In this document: positions 43,725 to 52,820 of the stretch, one piece after another | How the letters are laid out: every line of letters begins with the position of its first letter | How positions within the stretch are numbered: position 1 is the first letter of the stretch | NCBI RefSeq assembly: GCF_015752315.1 | Contig: NZ_JADOVJ010000001.1 | Coordinates: 4,642,501-4,706,500, forward strand | DNA: 64,000 nucleotides | Source of the DNA: Nocardioides luteus | GTDB taxonomy: Bacteria; Actinomycetota; Actinomycetes; Propionibacteriales; Nocardioidaceae | Direction of reading: 5' to 3' | Translations under genes and position numbers: made by a program | The notes under the pieces: model-generated | The model's database searches: none | The model's input: only the letters and a program-made list of their open reading frames with translations | What the model was told of the DNA's origin: nothing

Positions 43725-44818
43725 GAGAGGACTCCTTCGATGCCGAGGCCGTCGGCCTGGGGGAAGAGGATGCGGGGGCCGTCGTAGGCGATGCCACCGT
43801 CATACGGGCTCGTCCTCGCCCACCAGCCGGCGTCGAGATCCTGCTCGCCGGGGAGGCCTGTCGCGGCGACCAGGGCTGCCGCCGCGCCGATGCCGAGATG
43901 GGACTCCATCATGCAGCCGACGAGCCGACCGAGACCGTGGCGCTTCGCGACCTCCAGCAGCTCGATCGCCGGCGTGATCCCTCCACACTTGGCCAGCTTG
44001 ACGTTGACCGCGTCCGCCGCGTTCGCGCGGATCACGTCGACGAGGTCCTCGAGGTCGAAGACGGACTCGTCGGCGAGGATCTTGTAGGGCTGGTTCCGAC
44101 GGACGTACGCCATCGCCTCCAGGTCACGCCGGGCCACCGGCTGCTCGACGAACTCGAGCTCGACGCCCTGGTCGGCCAGGGTCGTCAGCACCGCCACCGC
44201 CTCGTCCGCGCGCCAGCCGGTGTTGGCGTCCAGACGGAGTACGCAGCCCGGCGCCGCCTCGCGCACCGCGAGCACGCGCTCGGCGTCGCCTGCCGCGTCC
44301 GTTCCGACCTTGATCTTGAGCGTCGTGAAGCCGTCTCGGGCTCGGGCTGCCGCGGCCTCTGCGAGGTCGACGGGGGTGCCTACGGAGAGGGTCATGTCGG
44401 TGAGCAGGCTCGTTGGAATACCCGGTTCACCGGCCAGGTGCTCGACCATGGACACCCCGGCTCGCCGGGCGACGAGGTCGTGCAGCGCGATGTCGGCGGC
44501 CATCTTGGCCGACCGGTTCCCGACGACGGCACCCTGGATCAGGCCCGCCGACGACAGGTCCGCGGCAGCACCGACCAGGACATCCGAGATCGGCCCCTCC
44601 AGCGCCGCGGCGGAGCCGGCGAGCGAGTCGCCGGTGACCCGCCAGACCTGCGGTGCCTCACCCCACCCGACGCGCCCGTCGGAGTCCTCGACGGTGACCA
44701 CGACCGTCTCCGCGAACTCCGTACGCCGCAGCGCGGTCACGAACGGGGTGTGCAGCGGCACCCGCACACGCCGGGTGCGCACCGCGACGACCCGAGGCAC
44801 CGTCACAGGGTCGACCAC
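43721..44818 (-). CDS. dipeptide epimerase, enolase superfamily (L-Ala-D/L-Glu type)
   Basis: A 365-residue enolase-superfamily enzyme. The two catalytic lysines are K168-x-K170 (TLKIKVG) and K274 (VKLAKCGG). The metal ligands are D197 (LRLDANTGW), E225 (EFVEQP) and D250 (LADES). This K-x-K / D-E-D / K pattern is that of the muconate-lactonizing group, which includes L-Ala-D/L-Glu epimerases. The overlap with the NlpC/P60 gene favours murein-peptide epimerisation over o-succinylbenzoate synthesis. The start is a GTG; the gene overlaps the end of the serine hydrolase gene by 16 nt. Confidence 0.9.
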   Translation of the reverse strand: MVDPVTVPRVVAVRTRRVRVPLHTPFVTALRRTEFAETVVVTVEDSDGRVGWGEAPQVWRVTGDSLAGSAAALEGPISDVLVGAAADLSSAGLIQGAVVGNRSAKMAADIALHDLVARRAGVSMVEHLAGEPGIPTSLLTDMTLSVGTPVDLAEAAAARARDGFTTLKIKVGTDAAGDAERVLAVREAAPGCVLRLDANTGWRADEAVAVLTTLADQGVELEFVEQPVARRDLEAMAYVRRNQPYKILADESVFDLEDLVDVIRANAADAVNVKLAKCGGITPAIELLEVAKRHGLGRLVGCMMESHLGIGAAAALVAATGLPGEQDLDAGWWARTSPYDGGIAYDGPRILFPQADGLGIEGVLS

Positions 44819-45573
44819 AGATAGCGAGCGACCTCGCTGATCCGGAACTCCGACTCGTCGTCGTCCAGGCCGGTCGTGAGGACGACCATCACCTGCGGTT
44901 CGCCCTGAGCCGGCCGGATGATCGCCATGTCGTGGCGTACGCCGTCGACCCAGCCGGTCTTGTTGCCGACCACCGCGTCCTCGGGCACGCCGAGCGGGAT
45001 CGCGTCACGGTACTCCTGAGCGACCAGGATGCCCTCGAGCTCGGCGGTCGACTCGGGCGAGAGCAGCCGGCCGGAGGCGAGCTTGGTGAGCAGCTTGCCC
45101 ATGTCGTTGGCGGTCACCAGGTTCTGCAGCCCGGCCTCGCGCGCGGGCGCGTCCTCGATCCCCCGCGCGATCGTCGTCATCGGCGTCATGCCCGCGTCAG
45201 CGAGCACCGCGGCGACCTCCTCGAGCCCGACCCGCTCGAGCACCAGGTTGACGGCCAGGTTGCCCGACACGGTCAGGGAGCGGCGTACGAGATCACCCAG
45301 CGGCAGCTGGGAGCCGACCGCCTCCCAGGTCACGGGATCCTGGTCCTCCTCCCGCGACATCTCGAAGCGCGACCCGGTGACCGCGGAATCGAAGTCCGGA
45401 TGCACCGCGATCGGCTCGTCCAGCGACAGCAGCCCGCGATCTCGCAGCCGATAGGCCGCGATCGCGACGGGCACCTTCATCAGGCTCGCCGCGTAGTGCT
45501 GCTGGTTGACGTTCTGGGCCTGCGTCGGGATGCCGTCGAGGCCACTGAGCCAGGTCGAGACCAAAGGTTCCAC
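44803..45573 (-). CDS. class A beta-lactamase-fold serine hydrolase, cytoplasmic
   Basis: A 256-residue penicillin-recognising serine hydrolase. The nucleophile motif is S30-L-M-K33, the SDN loop reads SGN (TVSGNLAVN), and the third motif is KTG (VGNKTGW). There is no signal peptide, unlike a true beta-lactamase, and it heads an operon with a murein dipeptide epimerase and an NlpC/P60 peptidase. A D,D- or L,D-peptidase acting on imported wall peptides is therefore more likely than antibiotic resistance (inference). The GTG start is leaderless: TAGCCT lies 6 nt upstream. Confidence 0.87.
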   Translation of the reverse strand: MEPLVSTWLSGLDGIPTQAQNVNQQHYAASLMKVPVAIAAYRLRDRGLLSLDEPIAVHPDFDSAVTGSRFEMSREEDQDPVTWEAVGSQLPLGDLVRRSLTVSGNLAVNLVLERVGLEEVAAVLADAGMTPMTTIARGIEDAPAREAGLQNLVTANDMGKLLTKLASGRLLSPESTAELEGILVAQEYRDAIPLGVPEDAVVGNKTGWVDGVRHDMAIIRPAQGEPQVMVVLTTGLDDDESEFRISEVARYLWSTL

Positions 45574-45579
45574 GCGTCG

Positions 45580-45585
45580 AGGCTA
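45580..45585 (-). promoter_or_regulatory. -10 element for the murein-peptide operon
   Basis: TAGCCT on the minus strand, 6 nt before the GTG at 45573. It lies inside the 3' end of the upstream SDR gene, so the peptide operon can be transcribed separately from the liv operon. Confidence 0.5.
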
Positions 45586-46362
45586 GTCGGTCCGGTCGAG
45601 ATCCTGCCGGATCCGGTTCACCTCGTCGAGCCAGCTGTCGACGTCCGCGGCACGCGTGGCGTACTCCTCGGCCACGTCGGGCTCGAGCGAGATCCAGAAC
45701 TGCGAGCTCTGCCCGGCATCCCAGACGGCGTCGGCGACCTCCTCGGCGGTGAGCGCGCCCTCGGCCGTCCGGAAACCCGGGAGTCCGGAGGAGCGCTCGA
45801 GCATCGCGGTCTTCACGCTGCGGGCGACGATCGCCTGAGCGACGATGCCCTGGTGCCGGTAGGTGGCGGCGAGCCACTCGGCGAAGGCGATCTCGGCGTG
45901 CTCGGTGGCCGCGTAGGAGGGGGAGCCGAGCAGCGTGAGGAGACCCGCGGAGGAGGAGGTGACCACGAACCGACCGGCACCGCGGGCGACCCAATCCGGC
46001 AGCAGCAGCCGCGCTGCGCGTACGTGGGCGAGGACGTTGACCTCGTAGGAGGTCAACCAGGCGTGGTCGGAGGCCTCGAGGCCGCGGCCGCGCTCGACTC
46101 CCGCGTTGCCGTACCAGGCGTCGATCTTGCCGAGCTCCTCCCGGGCAGCGTCCACCAGCGCCGCGGTGCCGGCGGCGGAGGCGGCGTCGCCGGGGACCGC
46201 GAGGGCACCGATCGAGTCGGCCACCGAGCGGAGCTCGGCGTCGTCGATGTCGGCCACGACGACGCGACACCCCTCCGCGGCGAACCGCGTGGCCAGGGCT
46301 CTCCCGATCCCTCGGGCTGCTCCGGTCACCACTACCCCGCTCCCGGGTGCGAGTACGTTCAC
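45583..46362 (-). CDS. SDR-family protein with YxxxK Lys replaced by Glu
   Basis: A 259-residue SDR. The NAD(P) loop TGAARGIG (13-20) and NAG motif (WYGNAGVERG) are intact, Ser is present (TSSSAG), and Tyr150 is followed by AATE, so the essential Lys is Glu154. It is a close paralogue of the SDR at 58965, whose YTVTK is normal; both share WYGNAG, HVRAARLL, PDWV and FAEWL-ATYRH. It may be inactive, or may bind a ligand as a regulator. The GTG start has GGAGG 10 nt upstream. It follows the liv operon after 105 bp with a palindrome between, so it might have its own promoter. Confidence 0.9.
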   Translation of the reverse strand: MNVLAPGSGVVVTGAARGIGRALATRFAAEGCRVVVADIDDAELRSVADSIGALAVPGDAASAAGTAALVDAAREELGKIDAWYGNAGVERGRGLEASDHAWLTSYEVNVLAHVRAARLLLPDWVARGAGRFVVTSSSAGLLTLLGSPSYAATEHAEIAFAEWLAATYRHQGIVAQAIVARSVKTAMLERSSGLPGFRTAEGALTAEEVADAVWDAGQSSQFWISLEPDVAEEYATRAADVDSWLDEVNRIRQDLDRTD

Positions 46363-46437
46363 GGACCGACCACCTCCAGTGGCATTTGGGGTTGGCTGAC
46401 CACTGTACCGAGGTCGATCCGTGAACGTGTGACTACC

Positions 46438-46449
46438 TACTGATCAGTA
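46438..46449. promoter_or_regulatory. 12-bp palindrome TACTGATCAGTA (candidate operator)
   Basis: A perfect palindrome 76-87 bp upstream of the SDR gene at 46362 and just downstream of livJ. It is of the type bound by TetR-family regulators. A TACAGT -10-like hexamer lies closer to the gene (46402-46407, minus strand). Confidence 0.45.
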
Positions 46450-46467
46450 CGGATTACTCCGCCCATC

Positions 46468-47796
46468 TCATTCGGGCAGCCCGGACGAGGGCGGAGCGTC
46501 CGAGGCGGCACTGTCGTCCTCCTCGATCGGGGCGTCGCCGATGTCGGTGACGAGGACCGGCGTGAGCGGCTCGGAGGCACCGTTCTTGATCTCGACCACG
46601 CTCACCCCGGAGATGCCCATGTGGGAGTCCTCGGAGAAGCGGAACGGCGCCAGCCCGGGTCCCTCGAAGGAGGCGCCCTCCTTCTCGATCGTCTCCACGA
46701 TCGACTCGCGGGTGAGGTCCTCGCCGTTGGCCTGCAGCGCCTGGACGAAGGTGTAGGCCTGCGACATGCCGTAGATCCGGTAGTTGGTCAGCTTCTCCGA
46801 GCCCTTCTTGGAGTAGGAGTCCCAGACCTTCTGCCAGAGCTTGACCCACTCGTCGTCGGGAGCGTCGACGCCGGGGATGTACTCGGTCGTCATCATCCCG
46901 TCCATCAGCTTCACGCCCTGCTCGGCCGGGATCTTCCCCTTGGTCATCGAGGCGAGGAGGCCACCGACGAGCGCCGGGTCGGAGCCGACGTTCGAGTAGA
47001 ACCACTTCGACTTGAAGCCGACGCCCTGAGCGGCGATCTGGCTCAGCGCGGTGTAGGAGGGGGTGTTGAAGCCGATCACCAGGTTGACGCCCTTGGACTT
47101 GAACGAGGACATCTGCGGGGAGAAGTCGGTCGACCCGCCCGGCGTGTACTTCTGCACGTCGACGATCTGGGAGTCGAGGAACTGCCGCGCGCCCTTCTCG
47201 CCGTCCTCGCCGAAGTCGTCGTCCTGCAGGAAGAGACCGACCTTGGCGTCGGGCATGTTCTCCTTGACGTACTGGCCGATGACCTTGCCCTCGATCTCGT
47301 AGTCCGGCTGCCAGCCGAACGTCATCGGCGAGGTCGCCGGGTCGTCGCCCCACTGCAGCGAGCCGCTGGAGACGAACAGGTCGGGGATGCCGTCGTCGTT
47401 GAGCCGCTGCACGACCGCGCGATGCGTGGGGGTGCCGAGGCCGGAGACCATCGCGAAGATCTCGTCCTGCAGGATCATGTCGTTGGTGACGGCGCTGGTG
47501 TTGGTCGGGTTGTAGGCGTCGTCCTTGACGACCATCTCGATCTCGCGGCCGTGGACGCCGCCGGCGTCGTTGACGTACTCATAGAACGCCTGATGGCCCG
47601 ACGGGATCTCCGAGTAGCCGGGCGCGGCGGGGCCGGTCAGCGGGAAGTGCGCGCCGACCTTGATGGTGGTGTCGGTGACGCCGACCGCCGTCCCGTCCTC
47701 GGAGGGCCGCTCCTTCCCCGCACCACAGGCCGCGAGGAGCGAGGCAGTGGTGAGGACACAGACGACCTGTACGGCTCTGCGTGCAGTGTTTCTCAT
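46468..47796 (-). CDS. livJ: branched-chain amino-acid-type ABC transporter substrate-binding lipoprotein
   Basis: A 442-residue periplasmic-binding-fold lipoprotein. The signal peptide ends in the lipobox LLAAC (Cys24). The Leu-binding fold follows: TTIKVGAHFPLTGPAAPGYS, EYVNDAGGVHGREIEMVVKD, DAYNPTNTS, GLGTPTHRAVVQRLNDDGIP and VNLVIGFNTPSYTAL. The Asp/Ser-rich C-terminus (EEDDSAASDAPPSSGLPE) is unusual and probably disordered. It binds the imported substrate outside the cell. The ATG has AAGGAGAA upstream, coded by the last codons of livM. Substrates of this class include amino acids, amides and aromatic or alicyclic acids; a non-amino acid is likely here, given the acyl-CoA operon next door. 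Confidence 0.92.
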   Translation of the reverse strand: MRNTARRAVQVVCVLTTASLLAACGAGKERPSEDGTAVGVTDTTIKVGAHFPLTGPAAPGYSEIPSGHQAFYEYVNDAGGVHGREIEMVVKDDAYNPTNTSAVTNDMILQDEIFAMVSGLGTPTHRAVVQRLNDDGIPDLFVSSGSLQWGDDPATSPMTFGWQPDYEIEGKVIGQYVKENMPDAKVGLFLQDDDFGEDGEKGARQFLDSQIVDVQKYTPGGSTDFSPQMSSFKSKGVNLVIGFNTPSYTALSQIAAQGVGFKSKWFYSNVGSDPALVGGLLASMTKGKIPAEQGVKLMDGMMTTEYIPGVDAPDDEWVKLWQKVWDSYSKKGSEKLTNYRIYGMSQAYTFVQALQANGEDLTRESIVETIEKEGASFEGPGLAPFRFSEDSHMGISGVSVVEIKNGASEPLTPVLVTDIGDAPIEEDDSAASDAPPSSGLPE

Positions 47797-48875
47797 GTTG
47801 TCTTCTCCTTGGTTGACCCGAGAGATGAGCGCGCCAGAAATGTGCGCAGACTGCCGACGATCCCCGCCGGAGCGAGGAGGATGACGAGCATCAGCACCAG
47901 CCCGTAGACCACCGGGGTGACCTCCGCGGCCTGGGTCGCACTGAGCCCGGCCGACTCCCCGAGATCGGTGGCGAAGTGAGGAAGAAAGGCGAGTACGCCG
48001 GCCCCGATGAGCGCTCCGGTCAGGCTGCCCAGCCCGCCCAGGACGACCGCGGCCAGCAACGTGAGGGAGAGCGTGATCGTGAACGCGCCCGGCGCCGTGA
48101 GACGTACGTTCATGGCCATCAGCCCGCCGGCGAGCCCGGCGCACATGGCGCTGACGGTGAAGGCGACCACGCGGGCGCGGCCGAGGTGGATGCCGGCCAG
48201 CTCGGCGGAGACGTCGTCGTCCCGCACCGCCCGCCAGCGGCGTCCCACGCGGGACCGGCTCAGGTTGGCGAGCGCCACGAAGGTGAGCACGAGGAGCAGC
48301 CAGCCGAGGTAGGCGAGGAAGGAGTACTGGTCGATCTCGACGGCGGTGAAGAACCAGATCAAGTCCTGGATCCAGGCGGGGAGCTCGCTCGCCCGCGGCA
48401 CCGGCACCTGGAGACCCTGCTCGCCGCCGAGGACGTTCCACTGGTTGGCCAGCCGGGGCACCGCGACGGCCAGGGTCAGCGTCGCGCCGGCGATGTAGGG
48501 CCCGTGCAGCCGCGCCGCCGGGACCCCGACCACCACGCCGACCACCGCACAGACGGCGATCGCGACGAGCAGGGCGACGAAGACGTCGGCCAGCGTCTCG
48601 CCGCCGGTGCGCTCGAGCACGAGGGTGGCGGCGTACGCCCCGACGGCCATGAGCGCGCCGTGGCCCAGGGAGAGCTGGCCGGAGAGGCCGGTCAGCAGTG
48701 TGAGACCGCCGGCGGCGATGGCGAAGTAGGCCATCTCGGCGTAGCGGGTCTGCAGGTACTGGCTGGAGGTGCCGATGACCGCCATCGCCACCACGAGGGC
48801 GACCAGGGCGACGACGAGGTGACGGGCCAGCGGCACCGACATCACCGGACGGAGGAGAGAGCGCAGACGTTCCAT
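47793..48875 (-). CDS. livM: ABC transporter permease LivM
   Basis: A 360-residue permease with about 10 TM helices and the LivM signatures GLSGQLSLGHGALMAVGAYAA, VGRRWRAVRDDDVSAELAGI (the EAA-like coupling loop) and VVLGGLGSLTGALIGA. It forms the membrane channel with LivH. The start has AGGAGGG upstream. It overlaps the livJ start by 4 nt (ATGA). Confidence 0.93.
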   Translation of the reverse strand: MERLRSLLRPVMSVPLARHLVVALVALVVAMAVIGTSSQYLQTRYAEMAYFAIAAGGLTLLTGLSGQLSLGHGALMAVGAYAATLVLERTGGETLADVFVALLVAIAVCAVVGVVVGVPAARLHGPYIAGATLTLAVAVPRLANQWNVLGGEQGLQVPVPRASELPAWIQDLIWFFTAVEIDQYSFLAYLGWLLLVLTFVALANLSRSRVGRRWRAVRDDDVSAELAGIHLGRARVVAFTVSAMCAGLAGGLMAMNVRLTAPGAFTITLSLTLLAAVVLGGLGSLTGALIGAGVLAFLPHFATDLGESAGLSATQAAEVTPVVYGLVLMLVILLAPAGIVGSLRTFLARSSLGSTKEKTT

Positions 48876-48878
48876 GGG

Positions 48879-49757
48879 TCAGACCCTCCTGGCCGCAGCT
48901 GCCGCGAAGAGGCCGCTGGGACGCACCAGCAGCACCACCATCAAGATCCCCAGCGCCACCAGCGGCGCCAGATGCTCGCCGACGTAGCCGGTCACGTATG
49001 AGAGCGAGAGCCCGAGGATCAGCCCGCCGATCACCGACCCGAGCGGCGAGTCGAGGCCGCCCAGCACGGCGGCGATGAAGCCGTAGATCACGAACGGGTC
49101 CATGAACGCCGGGTTCACCAGGTCGCCGCCGGCGATGAGCATCCCGGCCACCGCACCCACGGCGGCCGCGAGCGCCCAGCCGAGGGTGAGCATGCGGCCG
49201 ACGCGTACGCCCAGGAGGCGGGAGACCTCGCCGTTGAACGCCGCCGCCCGCATCCGCAGCCCCAGGTCGGTGAAGCGGAAGAGCACGACGAGCCCGGCCA
49301 TCACGACGGCGACCACGACGATCGTCAGGATGCCGAAGGGGGTGATGCCGATCGAGGTGTCCCCGACCGCGATCGCGTTGGTGCTGACCGGGGCCGGAAA
49401 GCCGCGGTGCTGGACACCGAAGGTGATCGCGGTGAGCCCGTGGAGGACCATGAAGAGCCCGAGGGTGAGGATCACCGCGTTGAGCTCGGCCTTGCCCTCG
49501 ACCGGGCGGATGATCACCCGCTCGATCACGGCACCGAGCCCGAAGCCCGCGGCCAGCGCGGCGACGAAGGCCAGCCAGTAGGGCACGTCGGCGTTGAGCA
49601 GCGACAGCGCGATGTAGGTGGTCACCATCGCCATCGCCGCCTGGGCGAAGTTGACGATCCGGGTCGAGCGCCAGATCAGGCACAGGGCCAGCGCGAACGC
49701 GGCGTAGACCGCGCCCAGGACCAGCCCGCCGAGGGTGGTGTCGAGGAACTGTTGCAT
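48879..49757 (-). CDS. livH: ABC transporter permease LivH
   Basis: A 292-residue permease with about 8 TM helices. Typical LivH features are TTLGGLVLGAVYAAFALALC at the start, NFAQAAMAMVTTYIAL, LGLRMRAAAFNGEVSRLLGV (coupling loop) and AAVLGGLDSPLGSVIGGLIL. The ATG at 49757 is followed by the standard MQQFLD start and has GGAGG 9 nt upstream. It lies 3 bp before livM. Confidence 0.93.
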   Translation of the reverse strand: MQQFLDTTLGGLVLGAVYAAFALALCLIWRSTRIVNFAQAAMAMVTTYIALSLLNADVPYWLAFVAALAAGFGLGAVIERVIIRPVEGKAELNAVILTLGLFMVLHGLTAITFGVQHRGFPAPVSTNAIAVGDTSIGITPFGILTIVVVAVVMAGLVVLFRFTDLGLRMRAAAFNGEVSRLLGVRVGRMLTLGWALAAAVGAVAGMLIAGGDLVNPAFMDPFVIYGFIAAVLGGLDSPLGSVIGGLILGLSLSYVTGYVGEHLAPLVALGILMVVLLVRPSGLFAAAAARRV

Positions 49758-49770
49758 CGTTCTTGGCCTC

Positions 49771-50474
49771 CTAGAACCCGAGGTAGGCGTGGCGGAGCTG
49801 CTCGTCGGCGGCCAGCTCGGCGGCCGGCGCCGAGGCGACGACCTTGCCGAGGTTGAGCACGACGCCGTGATCAGCGATGGACAGGGCACTGCGGGCGTTC
49901 TGCTCGACCAGCACGACCGTGAGCTCCTCGGTCTGCACCAGGCCGCGGAGCAGGTCGAAGATCTGGGCGACGACCCGGGGCGCGAGCCCCAACGAGGGCT
50001 CGTCGAGCAGGAGCACGGTCGGTCGGGCCATCAGCGCGCGGCCGATGACGAGCATCTGCCGCTCACCGCCCGAGAGCATGTGGGCGGTGGCCTCGCGGCG
50101 CTCACCCAGGCGTGGGAAGAGCTCGAAGACCCGCTCGATCGGCATCGGCTGCGAGCCCGTCGCGCGGTGCAGGCCGCCGAGGCGGAGGTTCTCGACGACG
50201 GTCAGCTCGGCGATGACGCCGCGGCCCTCCGGTACGTGGGAGAGGCCGTACGAGGTCAGCTTCTCGGTCGCCGTGCGGGTGATGTCCTTCCCGTCCAGCT
50301 TCACGCTGCCCCTGGTCGACCTCACCAGCCCGGAGACGGTGCGCAGGAGCGTGGTCTTCCCGGCGCCGTTGGCACCCAGGACCGCGGTGACCTGCCCTCT
50401 CGACGCGGTGAAGGTGACGCCGTTGAGCGCCTTGACGGGTCCGTACGCAGCGCTCAGATCCTCGACGGCGAACA

Positions 50475-50475
<1 letters not shown>
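49771..50475 (-). CDS. livF: ABC transporter ATPase LivF
   Basis: A 234-residue ATP-binding subunit. It has Walker A GANGAGKTT, Q-loop, LivF-type SHVPEGRGVIAELTVVENL, signature LSGGERQ, Walker B VLLLDEPSLGL and H-loop VEQNARSALSIADHG. It starts within the livG stop (TGATG) and lies 13 bp before livH. Confidence 0.95.
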
Positions 50476-51320
<845 letters not shown>

Positions 51321-51470
51321 CGTGCTCCCTTCACCCGTTGTGACGGCTATCACTTTGGACTCTCCGCACAACAGGGGATATGGGCAACGCGCCCAAAATC
51401 GTTCGGGCACTCTGTCTGAGATTCCCTGGTTTACTGGCGGATACGGCAGTGGGCATGGGACGCTCCGCAC

Positions 51471-52685
51471 ATGGGTGTGATGCGCGACACATCTCCCGAC
51501 TCGGAGCTCCGACCGCTGGTCGAGCGTGCCTGGGCGTCCTTGGTGAGCCAGGCCGACGCGATCGCCGACGACATCACGTTGACGCTGATCGCGATCCAGC
51601 CGGAGTGGCACCAGAACGCGGAGCCGTCGGTGCGAGCCGACCTGCGCTCGAGCACCCGGGAGCACGTACGCCGGGGCATCCGGGCCATGGCCGGGATGAC
51701 CCCGGGAGCCAATCCCGTCGACCTGTGGCGCGAGACCGGCAGGCGGCGGGCGCGGCAGGGCGTGCCGCTGGAGTACTGCCTCAACGCCTACACCGTCGGC
51801 ACCCGGATGCTCTGGGAGGCGATGGTCCGCCAGCAGGCGGCGCTGGGCATCGACGACAGGGTGATGGTGCTCGCCGGGCGGCAGGTGTGGACCGACCTGG
51901 ACGTGCAGAACTCGGTCATGTCGGGGGCCTACCGGAAGGAGGCGGCGCTGCTGCAGCGTCGCGACCTGCAGCTCCAGGCCAGGCTGCTGGACGGGCTGGC
52001 CGAGGGCCGTGGCGGTGACCCCGCGTTCGCCGCCGAGGTGCAGGACATCCTCGGGATCGCCGCCGACGAGCAGATGGCCTGCGTGGTCGCCGCCTTCGAC
52101 GGCAACCGCGACTCACCGCTGCGCAACCCCGACGACCGGCTGGAGAAGGCCGAGCTGATGTCGTTCTGGCACGTCCGCGGCGACCACCACTTCGGGCTGG
52201 TCCCGCTCGGGTCGCGCCCGATCGCGGAGGCCGTCGAGAACCTGGTCGAGCAGCTCGCCTGCTGCAACTCGGGCCGGGTCGGGATCGCCACGGCCGACGA
52301 TCTCAGCGGCTTCGGCACCGCCTTCCAGCTGGCCACGCACACGGTGGAGACGGTGCCCCGGGGACGTACGGACATCGCGGTCGTCGACGACCGTCTTCCG
52401 CAGGTGCTCCTGACCGCCTCCCCGGCGGTCTCCTCGCTGCTCGTACGCCGCACCCTCGGCCCGATCCTGGCGCAGCCGACACACCAGTCCGACGTGCTCC
52501 TGGCGACGCTGCGCGCCCTCATCGCCCACGGCGGCTCCCCCACCCACGCCGCCGAGGACCTGATCTGCCACCGCAACACGGTCATCTACCGCATCAAGCA
52601 GATCCAGGACCTCACCGGCAAGAGCATCTCCGACCCCGGCGACCGCCTGCTCCTGGCGCTCGCCCTGATGGCTCTGGAGAAGTAG
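51471..52685 (+). CDS. PucR-family transcriptional regulator
   Basis: A 404-residue regulator with the PucR/CdaR layout. A helical N-terminal domain (1-190) includes NAYTVGTRMLWEAMV; a GGDEF-like middle (195-320) follows; a C-terminal helix-turn-helix (about 335-400) has LRALIAHGGSPTHAAEDLIC and HRNTVIYRIKQIQDLTGKSI. Such proteins usually activate catabolic operons in response to a small molecule. It is divergent from the liv operon and convergent with the ACAD operon, so it is the best candidate regulator of both. The ATG at 51480 would be an alternative start. No convincing Shine-Dalgarno is seen. Confidence 0.9.
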   Translation: MGVMRDTSPDSELRPLVERAWASLVSQADAIADDITLTLIAIQPEWHQNAEPSVRADLRSSTREHVRRGIRAMAGMTPGANPVDLWRETGRRRARQGVPLEYCLNAYTVGTRMLWEAMVRQQAALGIDDRVMVLAGRQVWTDLDVQNSVMSGAYRKEAALLQRRDLQLQARLLDGLAEGRGGDPAFAAEVQDILGIAADEQMACVVAAFDGNRDSPLRNPDDRLEKAELMSFWHVRGDHHFGLVPLGSRPIAEAVENLVEQLACCNSGRVGIATADDLSGFGTAFQLATHTVETVPRGRTDIAVVDDRLPQVLLTASPAVSSLLVRRTLGPILAQPTHQSDVLLATLRALIAHGGSPTHAAEDLICHRNTVIYRIKQIQDLTGKSISDPGDRLLLALALMALEK

Positions 52686-52690
52686 CCGCG

Positions 52691-52816
52691 CTGGTCGAGC
52701 CGTCGTCGTGAGGAACGAACGACGACGTGTCGAGACCAACACGGTCCCTTCGGCGCTCGATAGGACTGTGTTGGTCTCGACACGCCTCCGCCTAGCGGCT
52801 CCGGCGGCTCGACCAG
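52691..52816. terminator. large inverted repeat of two REP-like elements between convergent operons
   Basis: CTGGTCGAGCCG (52691-52702) pairs with CGGCTCGACCAG (52805-52816). A longer inner pair, about 22 nt with one mismatch, joins 52725-52746 (CGTGTCGAGACC side) to 52763-52784 (GGTCTCGACACG side). The arm 52692-52738 also folds on itself. It fills almost the whole 135-bp space between the regulator and the last gene of the acyl-CoA operon and is a good bidirectional terminator. Confidence 0.6.
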
Positions 52817-52820
52817 CGGT

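Noticed and set aside
44803..45573. Beta-lactamase resistance gene
   Set aside because: SxxK, SGN and KTG motifs are present, but there is no signal peptide and the operon partners are murein-peptide enzymes, so a peptidase is more likely.
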